DNA of 64,000 nt, taken from assembly GCA_963788935.1 (NCBI GenBank), contig CAWBIM010000003.1, forward strand, positions 248,001-312,000, given 5' to 3'. Positions 44,554 through 52,928 of this stretch are shown one piece after another. A program made the translations under genes and the position numbers. The notes beneath the pieces were generated by a model that was not told the origin of the DNA, made no database searches, and worked only from the letters and a program-made list of their open reading frames with translations. This DNA comes from JAOPZW01 sp963788935. GTDB taxonomy: Bacteria; Actinomycetota; Thermoleophilia; Solirubrobacterales; Solirubrobacteraceae. How positions within the stretch are numbered: position 1 is the first letter of the stretch; every line of letters begins with the position of its first letter.

Positions 44554-45495
44554 TCAGGCGAACCGCGGGAGCACGGCGGGCGCCCAACGCTCGAAGAAGC
44601 CGTCCTGGTCGGGCCCGATCTGCGAGACGTACAGCTCGTCGACGCCGGCGTCCGCGAACGCCTGGAGCGCGGCCACGTGCTCGTCGATGTCCGGCCCGAC
44701 GGGCGTCGAGAGCATGTCGGGCGACACGAGCTCGCAGGCCTGCTCGAAGTGCGACGGCGTCGGCAGGATCTGCGCGAGCTCCCCGGGCAGGGCCTCGTTC
44801 GGCCAGATGCGGTGGACGGTCCGGCGCGCCTCGTCGGCGTCGTCCATGAAGCACACCTTCATGCCCGCGTGGACCGGGCCGGTGCCGCCGCCCGCGCGGT
44901 ACTGCCCGATGCCGTCGGCGTCGGGCGACGTCGTGACGAAGCCGTCGCCGATGCGCGCGGCCACGTCGATCGCCTTCGGCCCGAAACCGGAGACGAGGAT
45001 CGGCGGGGGCGCGTCCGGCAGGTCGTAGATCCGCGCGTTCTCGACGGTGTAGTGGGGCCCGCGGTGGCTGCGCTGCCCGCCCTCCCAGAGCGTGCGGATG
45101 ACCGCGACGGCCTCCTCGAGCATCTCCAGGCGGACGTCGGCCTCGGGCCAGCCCGCGCCGGTGACGTGCTCGTTGAGCGCCTCGCCGGTGCCGACGCCGA
45201 GGTTGAAGCGGCCCTCGAGCATGACGGCGCTCGTGGCCGCGGCCTGGGCGATGATCGCCGGGTGCGTGCGGATCGTCGGGCACGTCACCGCCGTCGTCAC
45301 CGGCAGCCGCGTCATCGACGACAGCGCGCCGATGACCGACCACACGAACGGGCTGTGGCCCTGCTGGTCGTTCCACGGGTGGAAGTGGTCGGAGATCCAG
45401 AGGCCGTGGAAGCCGGCGCGCTCGGCGCGGACGGCCTGCTCGAGGAGCTCGGCCGGGCCGAACTCCTCGCAGGACAGGAAGTAGCCGATCCTCAT
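44554..45495 (-). CDS. F420-dependent LLM oxidoreductase (TIGR03557-like)
   Basis: A 313-residue luciferase-fold protein. MRIGYFLSCEEFGPAELLEQ, WISDHFHPWNDQQGHSPFVW, VTTAVTCPTIRTHPAIIAQA and RFNLGVGTGEALNEHV are the markers of the F420-dependent glucose-6-phosphate dehydrogenase-like subgroup. In this class the cofactor is usually F420; I infer the same here. It overlaps the stop of the zinc alcohol dehydrogenase by four bases (ATGA), so both enzymes may act on related alcohol or aldehyde substrates. No substrate can be named. Confidence 0.9.
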   Translation of the reverse strand: MRIGYFLSCEEFGPAELLEQAVRAERAGFHGLWISDHFHPWNDQQGHSPFVWSVIGALSSMTRLPVTTAVTCPTIRTHPAIIAQAAATSAVMLEGRFNLGVGTGEALNEHVTGAGWPEADVRLEMLEEAVAVIRTLWEGGQRSHRGPHYTVENARIYDLPDAPPPILVSGFGPKAIDVAARIGDGFVTTSPDADGIGQYRAGGGTGPVHAGMKVCFMDDADEARRTVHRIWPNEALPGELAQILPTPSHFEQACELVSPDMLSTPVGPDIDEHVAALQAFADAGVDELYVSQIGPDQDGFFERWAPAVLPRFA

Positions 45496-46676
45496 GGCCG
45501 GAACACGATCTTGAACGCGCCGTCGTCCTTCTTCTGGAACGTCTCGTAGGCCTGGGGCGCCTCGGTCAGCGGCACGTGGTGGGTGGCGAAGGTGTCCACG
45601 CCGAGCGGGTCGTCGTCGCCCGTGAGCAGCGGGAGGATGTCGTCCGTCCAGCGCCGCACGTTGGCCTGGCCCATGCGCAGCGTGACCTGCTTGTCGAACA
45701 GCTGCAGCATGTTCAGCGGGTCGGCCGTGCCGCCGTAGACGCCGGAGATCGAGACCGTGCCGCCGCGGCGCACGAGCTCGATCGCGAGCTTGAGCGCGCT
45801 CAGCCGGTCCATGCCCGCCGTCTGCATCGCCTTCTCGACGACGGCGTCGGGCAGGAGCCCGGCGATCGTGTGGACGAGCTTGCCGCCCGGCGCGCCGTGC
45901 GCCTCGAGGCCGACGGCGTCGATCACCGCGTCCGGCCCGCGACCGCCCGTGAGCTCGCGGACGGCGCCCGGGACGTCGTCGGGACCGGTGACGTCGATCG
46001 TGCGCACGCCGTGGGCGGCCGAGCGGGCGAGGCGGTCGGGCACGAGGTCGAGCCCGATCACGTTCTCGGCCCCGAGGTGCTGGGCGATGCGGCAGGCCAT
46101 CTCCCCGATCGGGCCGAGGCCGATGACCGCGACGCTGCCGCCCTCGGGCACGTCGGCGTACTGCACCGCCTGCCAGGCCGTGGGCAGCACGTCGGAGAGG
46201 AACAGGAAGCGGTCGTCGGGCGGGCCCTCGGGGACCTTGACCGGCCCGTAGTGGGCCTGCGGCACGCGCAGGAGCTCCGCCTGGCCGCCGGGGACCTGGC
46301 CGTACAGGCGGGTGTAGCCGAACAGCGCGGCGCCCATGCCCTGCTCGCGGACCTGGGTGGTCTCGCACTGCGTCTGCAGCCCGCGGTCGCACATGAAGCA
46401 GTGCCCGCAGGAGATGTTGAACGGGATCACGACACGGTCGCCGGGCGCGAGGTCCGGCACCTCGGCGCCGACCTCCTGCACGATGCCCATCGGCTCGTGA
46501 CCGAGGACGTCGCCCTCGTCGATGAACGGGCCGAGCACCTCGTACAGGTGCAGGTCCGAGCCGCACAGGCCGGTCGAGGTGACGCGGATGATCGCGTCGG
46601 TGGGCTGCTCGATCCGCGGGTCGGGGACGTCGTCGACGCGGACGTCGCGCTTGCCGTGCCAGGTCAGGGCCTTCAT
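45492..46676 (-). CDS. Zinc-dependent alcohol dehydrogenase (formaldehyde dehydrogenase-like)
   Basis: A 394-residue MDR-superfamily enzyme. The catalytic zinc ligands lie in TGLCGSDLHLYEV and GHEPMGIVQEVGAE. The structural zinc Cys cluster is SCGHCFMCDRGLQTQC, and the NAD-binding motif is VAVIGLGPIGEMACRIAQHL. The long insertion after the cofactor domain is typical of glutathione-independent formaldehyde dehydrogenase-like members. It probably oxidises an alcohol or aldehyde with NAD. It is coupled to an F420-type oxidoreductase by an ATGA overlap. Confidence 0.93.
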   Translation of the reverse strand: MKALTWHGKRDVRVDDVPDPRIEQPTDAIIRVTSTGLCGSDLHLYEVLGPFIDEGDVLGHEPMGIVQEVGAEVPDLAPGDRVVIPFNISCGHCFMCDRGLQTQCETTQVREQGMGAALFGYTRLYGQVPGGQAELLRVPQAHYGPVKVPEGPPDDRFLFLSDVLPTAWQAVQYADVPEGGSVAVIGLGPIGEMACRIAQHLGAENVIGLDLVPDRLARSAAHGVRTIDVTGPDDVPGAVRELTGGRGPDAVIDAVGLEAHGAPGGKLVHTIAGLLPDAVVEKAMQTAGMDRLSALKLAIELVRRGGTVSISGVYGGTADPLNMLQLFDKQVTLRMGQANVRRWTDDILPLLTGDDDPLGVDTFATHHVPLTEAPQAYETFQKKDDGAFKIVFRP

Positions 46677-46748
46677 CGGTCTCCAGTTCGAGGTCGGGTG
46701 CGAAGCCGGGCCGACCTACCCAGGACCGGGCCGGGCTGCGCAGGGACG

Positions 46749-48059
46749 TCAGGCGGCGAGCGCCGCGCGCGCCTCGCGGACCAGCTGGCCCGCCGACTGC
46801 TGACGGTCGTCCTGGTCCTTCGCGAGCGCGCGGTCGAGCACCGCGTCGAACGCCGCGGGCACGCGCGGCTCGACGGACGTCACCGCCGGCGGCGGCTCGT
46901 GGGCGTGGGCCCACATGCGCTCGAAGTCGCTGCCGCGGATGAACGGCACCGAGCCGGTCAGCGCGTGGAAGAGGACGCAGCCGAGGGCGTAGACGTCGGT
47001 GCGCGCGTCGAGCTCGCGCACCTGCGCCTGCTCGGGGGCCATGTAGTCGACCGAGCCGAGCGCCATCCCGGTGCCGGTCAGCGCGGTGTCCGAGGTGTCG
47101 GTGCGCTGCTTGCTGATGCCGAAGTCGGTGAGGAACGCGTGCTCGGCGCCGTGGCGCGCGGCGACGAGGATGTTCGCGGGCTTCACGTCGCGGTGGACGA
47201 GGCCGCGGGCGTGCGCGGCGTCGAGGGCGCTCGCGACCTGGGCGAGCAGCGCGACCGCGCGCTCGGGCTCCAGGAGCCGCTCGCGGGCGATGAGCGACTT
47301 GAGGTCGGTCCCGTCGACGTGGCGCATCGTCACGTACAGCCGCCCGTCCTCCTCCCCCGCGCGGTAGATCTCGACGACGTTCGGGTGGTCCATGCCCGCG
47401 GCGAGCCGGCACTCGCGTTCGAAGCGCGCGCGGAACACCGGGTCGCGGGCGTAGATCGGCGCGATCAGCTTCAGCGCGACCGGCCGGTCGAGGACGAGGT
47501 CGGTCGCGCGCAGGACGACGCCCATCGCGCCGCGCCCCGCGACGCCGTCGATGCGGTGCCCGGCGAACGTCTCGCCGACCTCGGGCTCCGGGTCCCCGGA
47601 GCGCGGCGCGGGCGCCGGGCGCCACATCGCCTTGGCCAGGCTCGCGCCGAGCGCGGGCGTGAGGTAGGTCCCGCCCGCCGCGGCGGCCCGGACGGCCTGC
47701 ACGAGGTCCTCCTCGGCCGACGTCTTGACGACGTAGCCGCTCGCCCCGGCGCTGAGCGCCTCGCGCGCGTACGCGGGCTCGGCCTGCATCGTGAGCATCA
47801 CGACGGCCGTCCCGGGCGCGGCCTCGAGGATCCGCGGGATCGCCGGCAGGCTCGGCTCCCCCGGCATGTTGAGGTCGAGCACGACGACCGCGGGACGGTG
47901 TGCACGGGCGCACTCGAGCGCCGCCGCGACGTCGCCCGCCTCGGCGACCACGCTCAGATCGGGCTCGGCGTCGAGCAGCACCCGCAGACCGCTGCGGACC
48001 ATCGCGTGATCGTCGGCGATCACGATGCTGACCGGCAGTGAGGCGACCGGAGTAGCCAC
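46749..48059 (-). CDS. NarL-type receiver domain fused to a Hanks-type Ser/Thr protein kinase
   Basis: Residues 8-130 are a NarL/FixJ-family receiver: SIVIADDHAMVRSGLRVLLD, phospho-acceptor D62 in VVLDLNMPG, Thr90, and YVVKTS with the conserved Lys112. It continues into AAAGGTYLTPAL, the linker that normally precedes a LuxR DNA-binding domain. Instead, a PknB-like kinase domain follows (about 165-435): glycine loop GRGAMGVV, K197 in VALKLI, HRDVKPAN with D291, DFG at 312-314, and the APE motif. There is no transmembrane segment or PASTA domain. A phosphorelay-controlled Ser/Thr kinase is the likely reading. No cognate histidine kinase is adjacent. Confidence 0.93.
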   Translation of the reverse strand: MATPVASLPVSIVIADDHAMVRSGLRVLLDAEPDLSVVAEAGDVAAALECARAHRPAVVVLDLNMPGEPSLPAIPRILEAAPGTAVVMLTMQAEPAYAREALSAGASGYVVKTSAEEDLVQAVRAAAAGGTYLTPALGASLAKAMWRPAPAPRSGDPEPEVGETFAGHRIDGVAGRGAMGVVLRATDLVLDRPVALKLIAPIYARDPVFRARFERECRLAAGMDHPNVVEIYRAGEEDGRLYVTMRHVDGTDLKSLIARERLLEPERAVALLAQVASALDAAHARGLVHRDVKPANILVAARHGAEHAFLTDFGISKQRTDTSDTALTGTGMALGSVDYMAPEQAQVRELDARTDVYALGCVLFHALTGSVPFIRGSDFERMWAHAHEPPPAVTSVEPRVPAAFDAVLDRALAKDQDDRQQSAGQLVREARAALAA

Positions 48060-48093
48060 CAGGCCCGCGACTCTACCGCCGCCGGGCGGGCGT

Positions 48094-49659
48094 TTACAGC
48101 CGCTGATACATCACGAGCCGCACGCCCTTCGGGCGCCGCCCGTTCAGGTGGGGCTCGGCGACGACGCGTGCCAACCGCGGGTCGTCCTCCAGGACCTGCT
48201 GCCATCGCGCCGAGCGCTTGCGGACGAGGCTCGTCCACGGCGCGCCCCAGCTCGCGCTGCGGATGATCGGGAACACGACGAGCATCCGCTGGTTCGGCGC
48301 GAGCGACCGCACGAGCGCATCCTCGGTCGGTGTCGGCTTCGCCGCCTTCAGGCGGTCGAGCGCGTCGCGCCAGTCCATGATCCGCGGGTCGGCGACCGGG
48401 CCCATCGCGTTGGCCCAGCGCATGCCCTTCGGCAGGTACAGGTGCATCACCGGCCCCTGCTCGGGGTGCACGGCGACGACGAGGTCGCCCCGCTGGAGCT
48501 GGTCGCGGACGAGCACGGTCGCGGTGTGGGCGTTGCTCTTGCCCTCGAGCGCGCGCGTCCGCGGGTTGAACCACAGGACGGCGAGGATCGCGACGACGAC
48601 GAGCCCGAACGTGCCCGCGCGCGACAGGCCGGCCGCACCGACGAGCAGCAGCGGGCCGACCAGGACGGAGAGGTAGCGCGTGGCCCACGCGGGCGAGATC
48701 TGCGAGGTGACCCAGGCCAGCGCGAGCGCGACGATCCCCATCGTCAGCACCGCGAGCGCGGCGCGCGCCTGCGGGCCGCGCAGCCGTGGGCCGACCAGCA
48801 GGCCGGCGATGCCGCTCCCGGCGCCGAGCGCGAAGGCCATCGCCGACGGCGGGCCGCCGAGCACCGAGATGATCGCTCCGAGGGCGTCGTCGGCCTTCGG
48901 CGCCTCCGACCACGGGGCGCCGGTGTGGCGGGCCTGGAAGAGGAGGGTCGGCACCCACGGCAGGTAGACGATCGCGACCGCCCCGTAGCCGAGCAGCGCG
49001 TCGCGCCACATCCCGCGCTTGTCGGGCTCGCCGCCGAGCAGGGCGAGGAACGCCGCGCCGGTGCCGACGGCGAGGAACAGCCCCCAGTTGTGGGTGTACA
49101 TGAGCAGCGCGGTCGCGACGGCGAACACGGGCAGCCACTCGCGCCGGCGCTGGACGAACACGAGCGCGAACGTCGCCGAGACCACCAGGCTCAGCAGCGC
49201 GACGAGCGCGTACATCCGCGTCTCCTGCGCGTAGTAGGTGAGGAACGGGTCCATCGCGAACAGGCCCGCGGCGAACCACCCGGCGCGCGGGCCGAACAGC
49301 GCCCGCCCGGCCATGAAGCCGACGGGCACGAGCAGGATCGCGAGGCCGACCGAGAGCGCGTGCGTGTCCGCCTCGCCGAACCCGAAGACGTCGATCCACA
49401 GGTTCAGCAGCAGGTAGTACAGCGGCGGCGAGCCGTCCTGGCGCAGGATGCCGGGGACGTCGAAGAACGGGTGCGAGGAGATGCCGACCGACAGGCCCTC
49501 GTCGATCCAGTAGCGCGCGTGGATCGCCTGGGTGCGCAACGCGAGCGAGAAGCCGGTGATGAACGCGACGCCGAGCGCGACCCGGAGCGCGACGGGCAGG
49601 GCCTGGAAGCGCGCGGCGGGGGCCCGCAGGCGCGAGAGCGGCGCGGCGATCGTGCTCAC
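48094..49659 (-). CDS. GT39-like multi-pass membrane protein, first
   Basis: A 521-residue protein with about ten to twelve hydrophobic helices. The first loop reads IHARYWIDEGLSVGISSHPF, including the DE pair expected of GT-C (dolichyl-phosphate mannosyltransferase-like) enzymes. YYAQETRMYALVALLSLVVS follows as the second conserved loop. The C-terminal 120 residues are soluble and extracytoplasmic. GT-C proteins transfer sugars from polyprenyl-phosphate donors outside the membrane. Start GTG 49659 overlaps the upstream gene stop (49656-49659). Specific donor and acceptor unknown. Confidence 0.85.
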   Translation of the reverse strand: MSTIAAPLSRLRAPAARFQALPVALRVALGVAFITGFSLALRTQAIHARYWIDEGLSVGISSHPFFDVPGILRQDGSPPLYYLLLNLWIDVFGFGEADTHALSVGLAILLVPVGFMAGRALFGPRAGWFAAGLFAMDPFLTYYAQETRMYALVALLSLVVSATFALVFVQRRREWLPVFAVATALLMYTHNWGLFLAVGTGAAFLALLGGEPDKRGMWRDALLGYGAVAIVYLPWVPTLLFQARHTGAPWSEAPKADDALGAIISVLGGPPSAMAFALGAGSGIAGLLVGPRLRGPQARAALAVLTMGIVALALAWVTSQISPAWATRYLSVLVGPLLLVGAAGLSRAGTFGLVVVAILAVLWFNPRTRALEGKSNAHTATVLVRDQLQRGDLVVAVHPEQGPVMHLYLPKGMRWANAMGPVADPRIMDWRDALDRLKAAKPTPTEDALVRSLAPNQRMLVVFPIIRSASWGAPWTSLVRKRSARWQQVLEDDPRLARVVAEPHLNGRRPKGVRLVMYQRL

Positions 49660-51116
49660 GCGCCGGCCCTGCAGACGGCGACGATGCGCCACGTGGGCGC
49701 GAAGCTCAGGGTGCGCAGGTCCGTCGGGTCGCCGAGGCCGCGCAGCGTCGGGGTGGTGGTGCTGTTCGGGATCGACTTCGTCCGGAACACCACCGCGGGC
49801 CGGATCGCGGGCGTGCTCTCGACCTGCGTCGTGTGGACGCGCATGTACCAGGACACGAGCGGCACCTGGAACGGCCCGGTGTAGATGTCGCCGCACGCCC
49901 GCAGCCGCGCGGCGCCGCCCGCCCGCGCGATGAGACCGGGGACGACGCCGCTCAGCTTCGCCTGGTAGCGGATCGACTCGACGTCGGCGCGCAGGTGCGA
50001 GACGTCGGGGGCGGCGAACGCGGCGCCCGCCGCGACGCCGAGCGCGAGCGCGACGATGCCGACGCCGGTGACGAACCGGCCGAGCACGGCGCGGGCCAGC
50101 CAGCCGACGCCGACCCCGGCGGCCAGGCACAGGGCGGCGTGCGGCATCACGAGGTAGCGGATGTTGCCCGAGAAGCCGTCCGAGGTCATGAGCGCGACCT
50201 CGAGGACCCACAGCCCGGCGCCGACGAGCAGCGCGGCGACGACGCCGACCTCGGCGAGCGACGGGCCGCCGCGGCGGCGCACGACGCGCCAGAGCACCGC
50301 GAGTCCGAGCGCGGCCAGCCCGACCCAGACGACCGGGGTGATCATCGTGTGGAACTGCTCGAGCACCGCGCGGACCGGGTCGTCGGCGAACGCGGGGCTG
50401 TTCGAGCGCGGGCTCTGGGCCCGGTGCATCGCCCGCAGCGGGTCGCCCGAGCCCCACCACTCCGGCAGGAACCAGAGCGCGGGCAGGGCGATGTAGCCCG
50501 CGACCACGAGTCCGCGCAGGCGCGGCTCGCGCCACAGCAGCCACAGCCCGTAGAGGCCGAAGAACGGCCAGACCTCGGGGCGCAGGAGCGCGGCGCCGAG
50601 GCCGAGCAGGAAGGCGGCGCGCGGCCGACCGTCGAGGTGGCGCTCGACCGCGGCGAGGATGAGCGCGACGAGCAGGCCCTCGGAGCTCCCCATCGCGCCG
50701 TTGCGCAGCGTCCACCAGGCGAGCGCGTACGGCGCGGCGGCGGCGAAGCCGGCGGGCAGGCCGCCGAGCCGCCGGCCGAGGCGGAAGATGACCACGATGC
50801 CCGCGAGCACGCCCGCGCGCGCCGCGAGCAGCCAGAGGTCCGGGGCGAGGCTGCCGAACAGCGCGAACGGCGTCGTCAGCAGGACGGGCAGCGGCTTCCA
50901 CGACGGGCCGTCGACCGTCGAGAGGTTCAGGTGGACGATCTCCCGGCCCCAGATGATCCACGCCCACGGGTCGTAGGTCGGCGAGCTCGGGCCCAGCAGC
51001 GAGAGCGCCGCGAGGCCGATCACGGCGAGGGCGACGCCGTGGCGGATGGCGACCTGGGGCAGCGCGAACGCCGGCACCGACGGACGCGAGACGGTGAGCT
51101 CTGTGGCAGGGGGCAT
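49656..51116 (-). CDS. GT-C-like multi-pass membrane protein, second
   Basis: A 486-residue polytopic protein with about ten helices and a conserved first loop SPTYDPWAWIIWGREIVHLN holding Asp and Arg/Glu residues in GT-C fashion. The C-terminal part is soluble and extracytoplasmic (RLRACGDIYTGPFQVPLVSW). It is coupled to the neighbouring GT39-like gene. It may glycosylate proteins or a wall polymer at the outer face. The family is uncertain and function is inferred from topology. Confidence 0.78.
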   Translation of the reverse strand: MPPATELTVSRPSVPAFALPQVAIRHGVALAVIGLAALSLLGPSSPTYDPWAWIIWGREIVHLNLSTVDGPSWKPLPVLLTTPFALFGSLAPDLWLLAARAGVLAGIVVIFRLGRRLGGLPAGFAAAAPYALAWWTLRNGAMGSSEGLLVALILAAVERHLDGRPRAAFLLGLGAALLRPEVWPFFGLYGLWLLWREPRLRGLVVAGYIALPALWFLPEWWGSGDPLRAMHRAQSPRSNSPAFADDPVRAVLEQFHTMITPVVWVGLAALGLAVLWRVVRRRGGPSLAEVGVVAALLVGAGLWVLEVALMTSDGFSGNIRYLVMPHAALCLAAGVGVGWLARAVLGRFVTGVGIVALALGVAAGAAFAAPDVSHLRADVESIRYQAKLSGVVPGLIARAGGAARLRACGDIYTGPFQVPLVSWYMRVHTTQVESTPAIRPAVVFRTKSIPNSTTTPTLRGLGDPTDLRTLSFAPTWRIVAVCRAGA

Positions 51117-51430
51117 GGACGGCGTCGCCGATTGTTGCGGACGCCATGTTGCCCGCCGTTAAGCCGCGCCAACCGCACCACAACGTCCCGGGCCGCTATT
51201 GGACCGTTTTGCGGGTGCGCCCGACACGTGGTCCGGCATGTGTGATAGACCGCTTGACGGCTGCCGCCTGTCCTCCACCGTCGCCGTTCGGCGTCGTTAT
51301 CCTGCCGTTCGTCGAATTTCTGGTGTTTACGAAGTCGCGACGAACGGCAAAGGTGACGGCGTCGGGTTCGGACGGGGGAAGGGCTCCGCGCGTAGCCGGC
51401 ACCAGCACCACAGGTCCAGAAAGGACGCGA
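51117..51430 (+). promoter_or_regulatory. Divergent intergenic region with an imperfect inverted repeat
   Basis: ACACGTG (51224-51230) and CATGTGT (51237-51243) form an inverted repeat with one mismatch and a 6-bp spacer, a candidate regulator site. An AAAGGA ribosome site lies just before the ATG at 51431. No other gene is evident in this gap of about 314 bp. Confidence 0.35.
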
Positions 51431-52330
51431 ATGCCCCACCTCCAAGCCGTCGCGCGAAGGGGACGCGTGATCGCCTCGCTCGTCGGGGTCCTCGCACTCG
51501 TCGTTGCGCTGTTCGGGACAGTTGCCACCGCGGGAGCCGGCACGACCACCACCCCGCCGACCTACAACCACTGTCCGCCCGGGCAGACGCCCGACACGTA
51601 CGGCCACTGCGTCCCCGCGACGCCGCCGTGCAAGCCCGGAACGCACGAGGACCAGAACGGCAAGTGCGTGCCCGACACGCCGCCGTGCGCGCCCGGCGAG
51701 CACCCGGACCGCAACGGCAACTGCGCCCCGGACACCCCGCCGTGCGCGGCCGGTGAGCATCCGGACAACAACGGCCAGTGCGTGCCGGCGACCCCGCCGT
51801 GCGCCAACGGCGAGCAGCCCGGCCCGAACGGCGACTGCGTCCCCGCGACGCCGCCCTGCGCCGCCGGCCAGGTCCCCGACCAGAACGGCGTGTGCGTGAC
51901 GCCGCCGGCGACCCCGGCGACCCCGGCCGGTGGAACCGCTCCGGCGACCACCCCGGCCGCGGGCACCGTGCCGGCGACCACGACGACGGCGCAGCGGCCG
52001 GCCGGCCAGGTCGAGGCGACGCAGGCGCGGTCGGCCACGGCCCGCCTCAGCGCCCAGACGCGCTGCGCCACGCGGACGGTCCGGATCACGATCCGCGGCA
52101 ACCAGATCCGCCGGGTGACGTTCCGCGTCGCCGGTCGCGTCGTCCGCACGGTCACCGTGCGCGCGGGGCAGCGCACCGTGTCGGTCAACCTGCCGGTGCG
52201 CCGGTTCGGCGCCCGCCGTCAGGCAGTCCAGGCCCGTGTGACGTTCCGCAACGGCGCCGCGGCGCGCACGCTCAACGCGTCCGCCACCCGTTGCGCCCAG
52301 GGCGCGGTCAGCCCGCAGTTCACCGGCTGA
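51431..52330 (+). CDS. Secreted Cys-repeat protein with C-terminal beta module
   Basis: A 299-residue exported protein. A signal peptide (ASLVGVLALVVALFGTVATA) is followed by HCPPGQTPDTYGH and then five tandem 19-residue repeats of the form CVPATPPCxxGxHPDxNGx, each with two cysteines. A Pro/Thr/Ala-rich linker (about 158-190) leads to a basic beta-rich module (RTVRITIRGNQIRRVTFRVA) related in style to the tails of the three secreted paralogues. Paired cysteines suggest small disulfide-locked knots on the surface. I do not recognise a named family. The start is supported by AAAGGA 6 nt upstream. Confidence 0.85.
   Translation: MPHLQAVARRGRVIASLVGVLALVVALFGTVATAGAGTTTTPPTYNHCPPGQTPDTYGHCVPATPPCKPGTHEDQNGKCVPDTPPCAPGEHPDRNGNCAPDTPPCAAGEHPDNNGQCVPATPPCANGEQPGPNGDCVPATPPCAAGQVPDQNGVCVTPPATPATPAGGTAPATTPAAGTVPATTTTAQRPAGQVEATQARSATARLSAQTRCATRTVRITIRGNQIRRVTFRVAGRVVRTVTVRAGQRTVSVNLPVRRFGARRQAVQARVTFRNGAAARTLNASATRCAQGAVSPQFTG
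51608..51892 (+). repeat. Five 57-bp coding tandem repeats
   Basis: Units begin at 51608, 51665, 51722, 51779 and 51836 and each encodes 19 residues with the CVPxTPPC core. They are in frame and diverged mainly in the second half of each unit. Confidence 0.92.
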
Positions 52331-52338
52331 GAGGGGAA

Positions 52339-52392
52339 GGCCCGGCCGCCGGGGCCGCCGCTCGCGGGAGAGCGGCGCCCCCCGGCCGGGCC
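52339..52392 (+). terminator. GC-rich hairpin after the Cys-repeat gene
   Basis: GGCCCGGCCG (52339-52348) pairs with CGGCCGGGCC (52383-52392), with an inner CCGCT/AGCGG stem in the loop. It lies 8 bp past the stop and between this gene and the convergent ispF end. Confidence 0.75.
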
Positions 52393-52451
52393 AGTCGCTG
52401 CACCGCGCCGGTCCCGGAGTACGGGGCCGGCGCATCCTGTTGAGCCTCGCG

Positions 52452-52928
52452 TCAGCCGCGGGCGAGGGTGGCGACCGCCAGGGCCGCGACGCCCTCGCCC
52501 CGGCCGACGAACCCCATCCCCTCGCCGGTCGTCGCCTTGACGTTCACGTGCTCGCGGCCGATGCCGAGCGCCTCCGCCAGCCGGGCCCGGATCGCGTCAC
52601 GGTGCGGCCCGAGCTTCGGGCGCTCCATGATCACGGTGGTGTCGACGTGGCTGACGCCGAAGGCGTGCTCGCGCACGAGCGCCACGACGTGGCGCAGCAG
52701 CGCGATCGAGTCCGCCCCCGCCCAGCGCTCGTCGGTATCCGGGAAGTGCTGGCCGATGTCGCCCAGGCCGGCGGCGCCGAGCAGCGCGTCGATCACGGCG
52801 TGGGTCAGGACGTCGGCGTCCGAGTGGCCCGCGAGGCCGCGGTCGAACGGGATCGTGACTCCGCCGAGGATCAGCGGGCGGCCCGCGACGAGGCGGTGCG
52901 AGTCCCAGCCGATGCCGGTGACGCTCAC
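52452..52928 (-). CDS. ispF: 2-C-methyl-D-erythritol 2,4-cyclodiphosphate synthase
   Basis: A 158-residue enzyme of the MEP isoprenoid pathway. It has the metal ligands D9 and H11 in GWDSHRL, AGHSDADVLTHAVIDALLGA, and the C-terminal NVKATTGEGMGFVGRGEG. It cyclises the product of the IspD/IspE steps to the cyclodiphosphate. GTG 52928 overlaps the hisJ stop by four bases. The frame is open upstream, and this start matches the family N-terminus. Confidence 0.97.
   Translation of the reverse strand: MSVTGIGWDSHRLVAGRPLILGGVTIPFDRGLAGHSDADVLTHAVIDALLGAAGLGDIGQHFPDTDERWAGADSIALLRHVVALVREHAFGVSHVDTTVIMERPKLGPHRDAIRARLAEALGIGREHVNVKATTGEGMGFVGRGEGVAALAVATLARG

Noticed and set aside
45576..48041. Upper-strand frame of about 820 codons opposite the alcohol dehydrogenase and REC-kinase genes
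   Set aside because: It is the shadow of two well-supported lower-strand genes. No start signal or domain was seen.
51608..51892. CRISPR array
   Set aside because: The 57-bp repeats are in frame, lack unique spacers and encode a Cys-rich protein. No cas genes are present.
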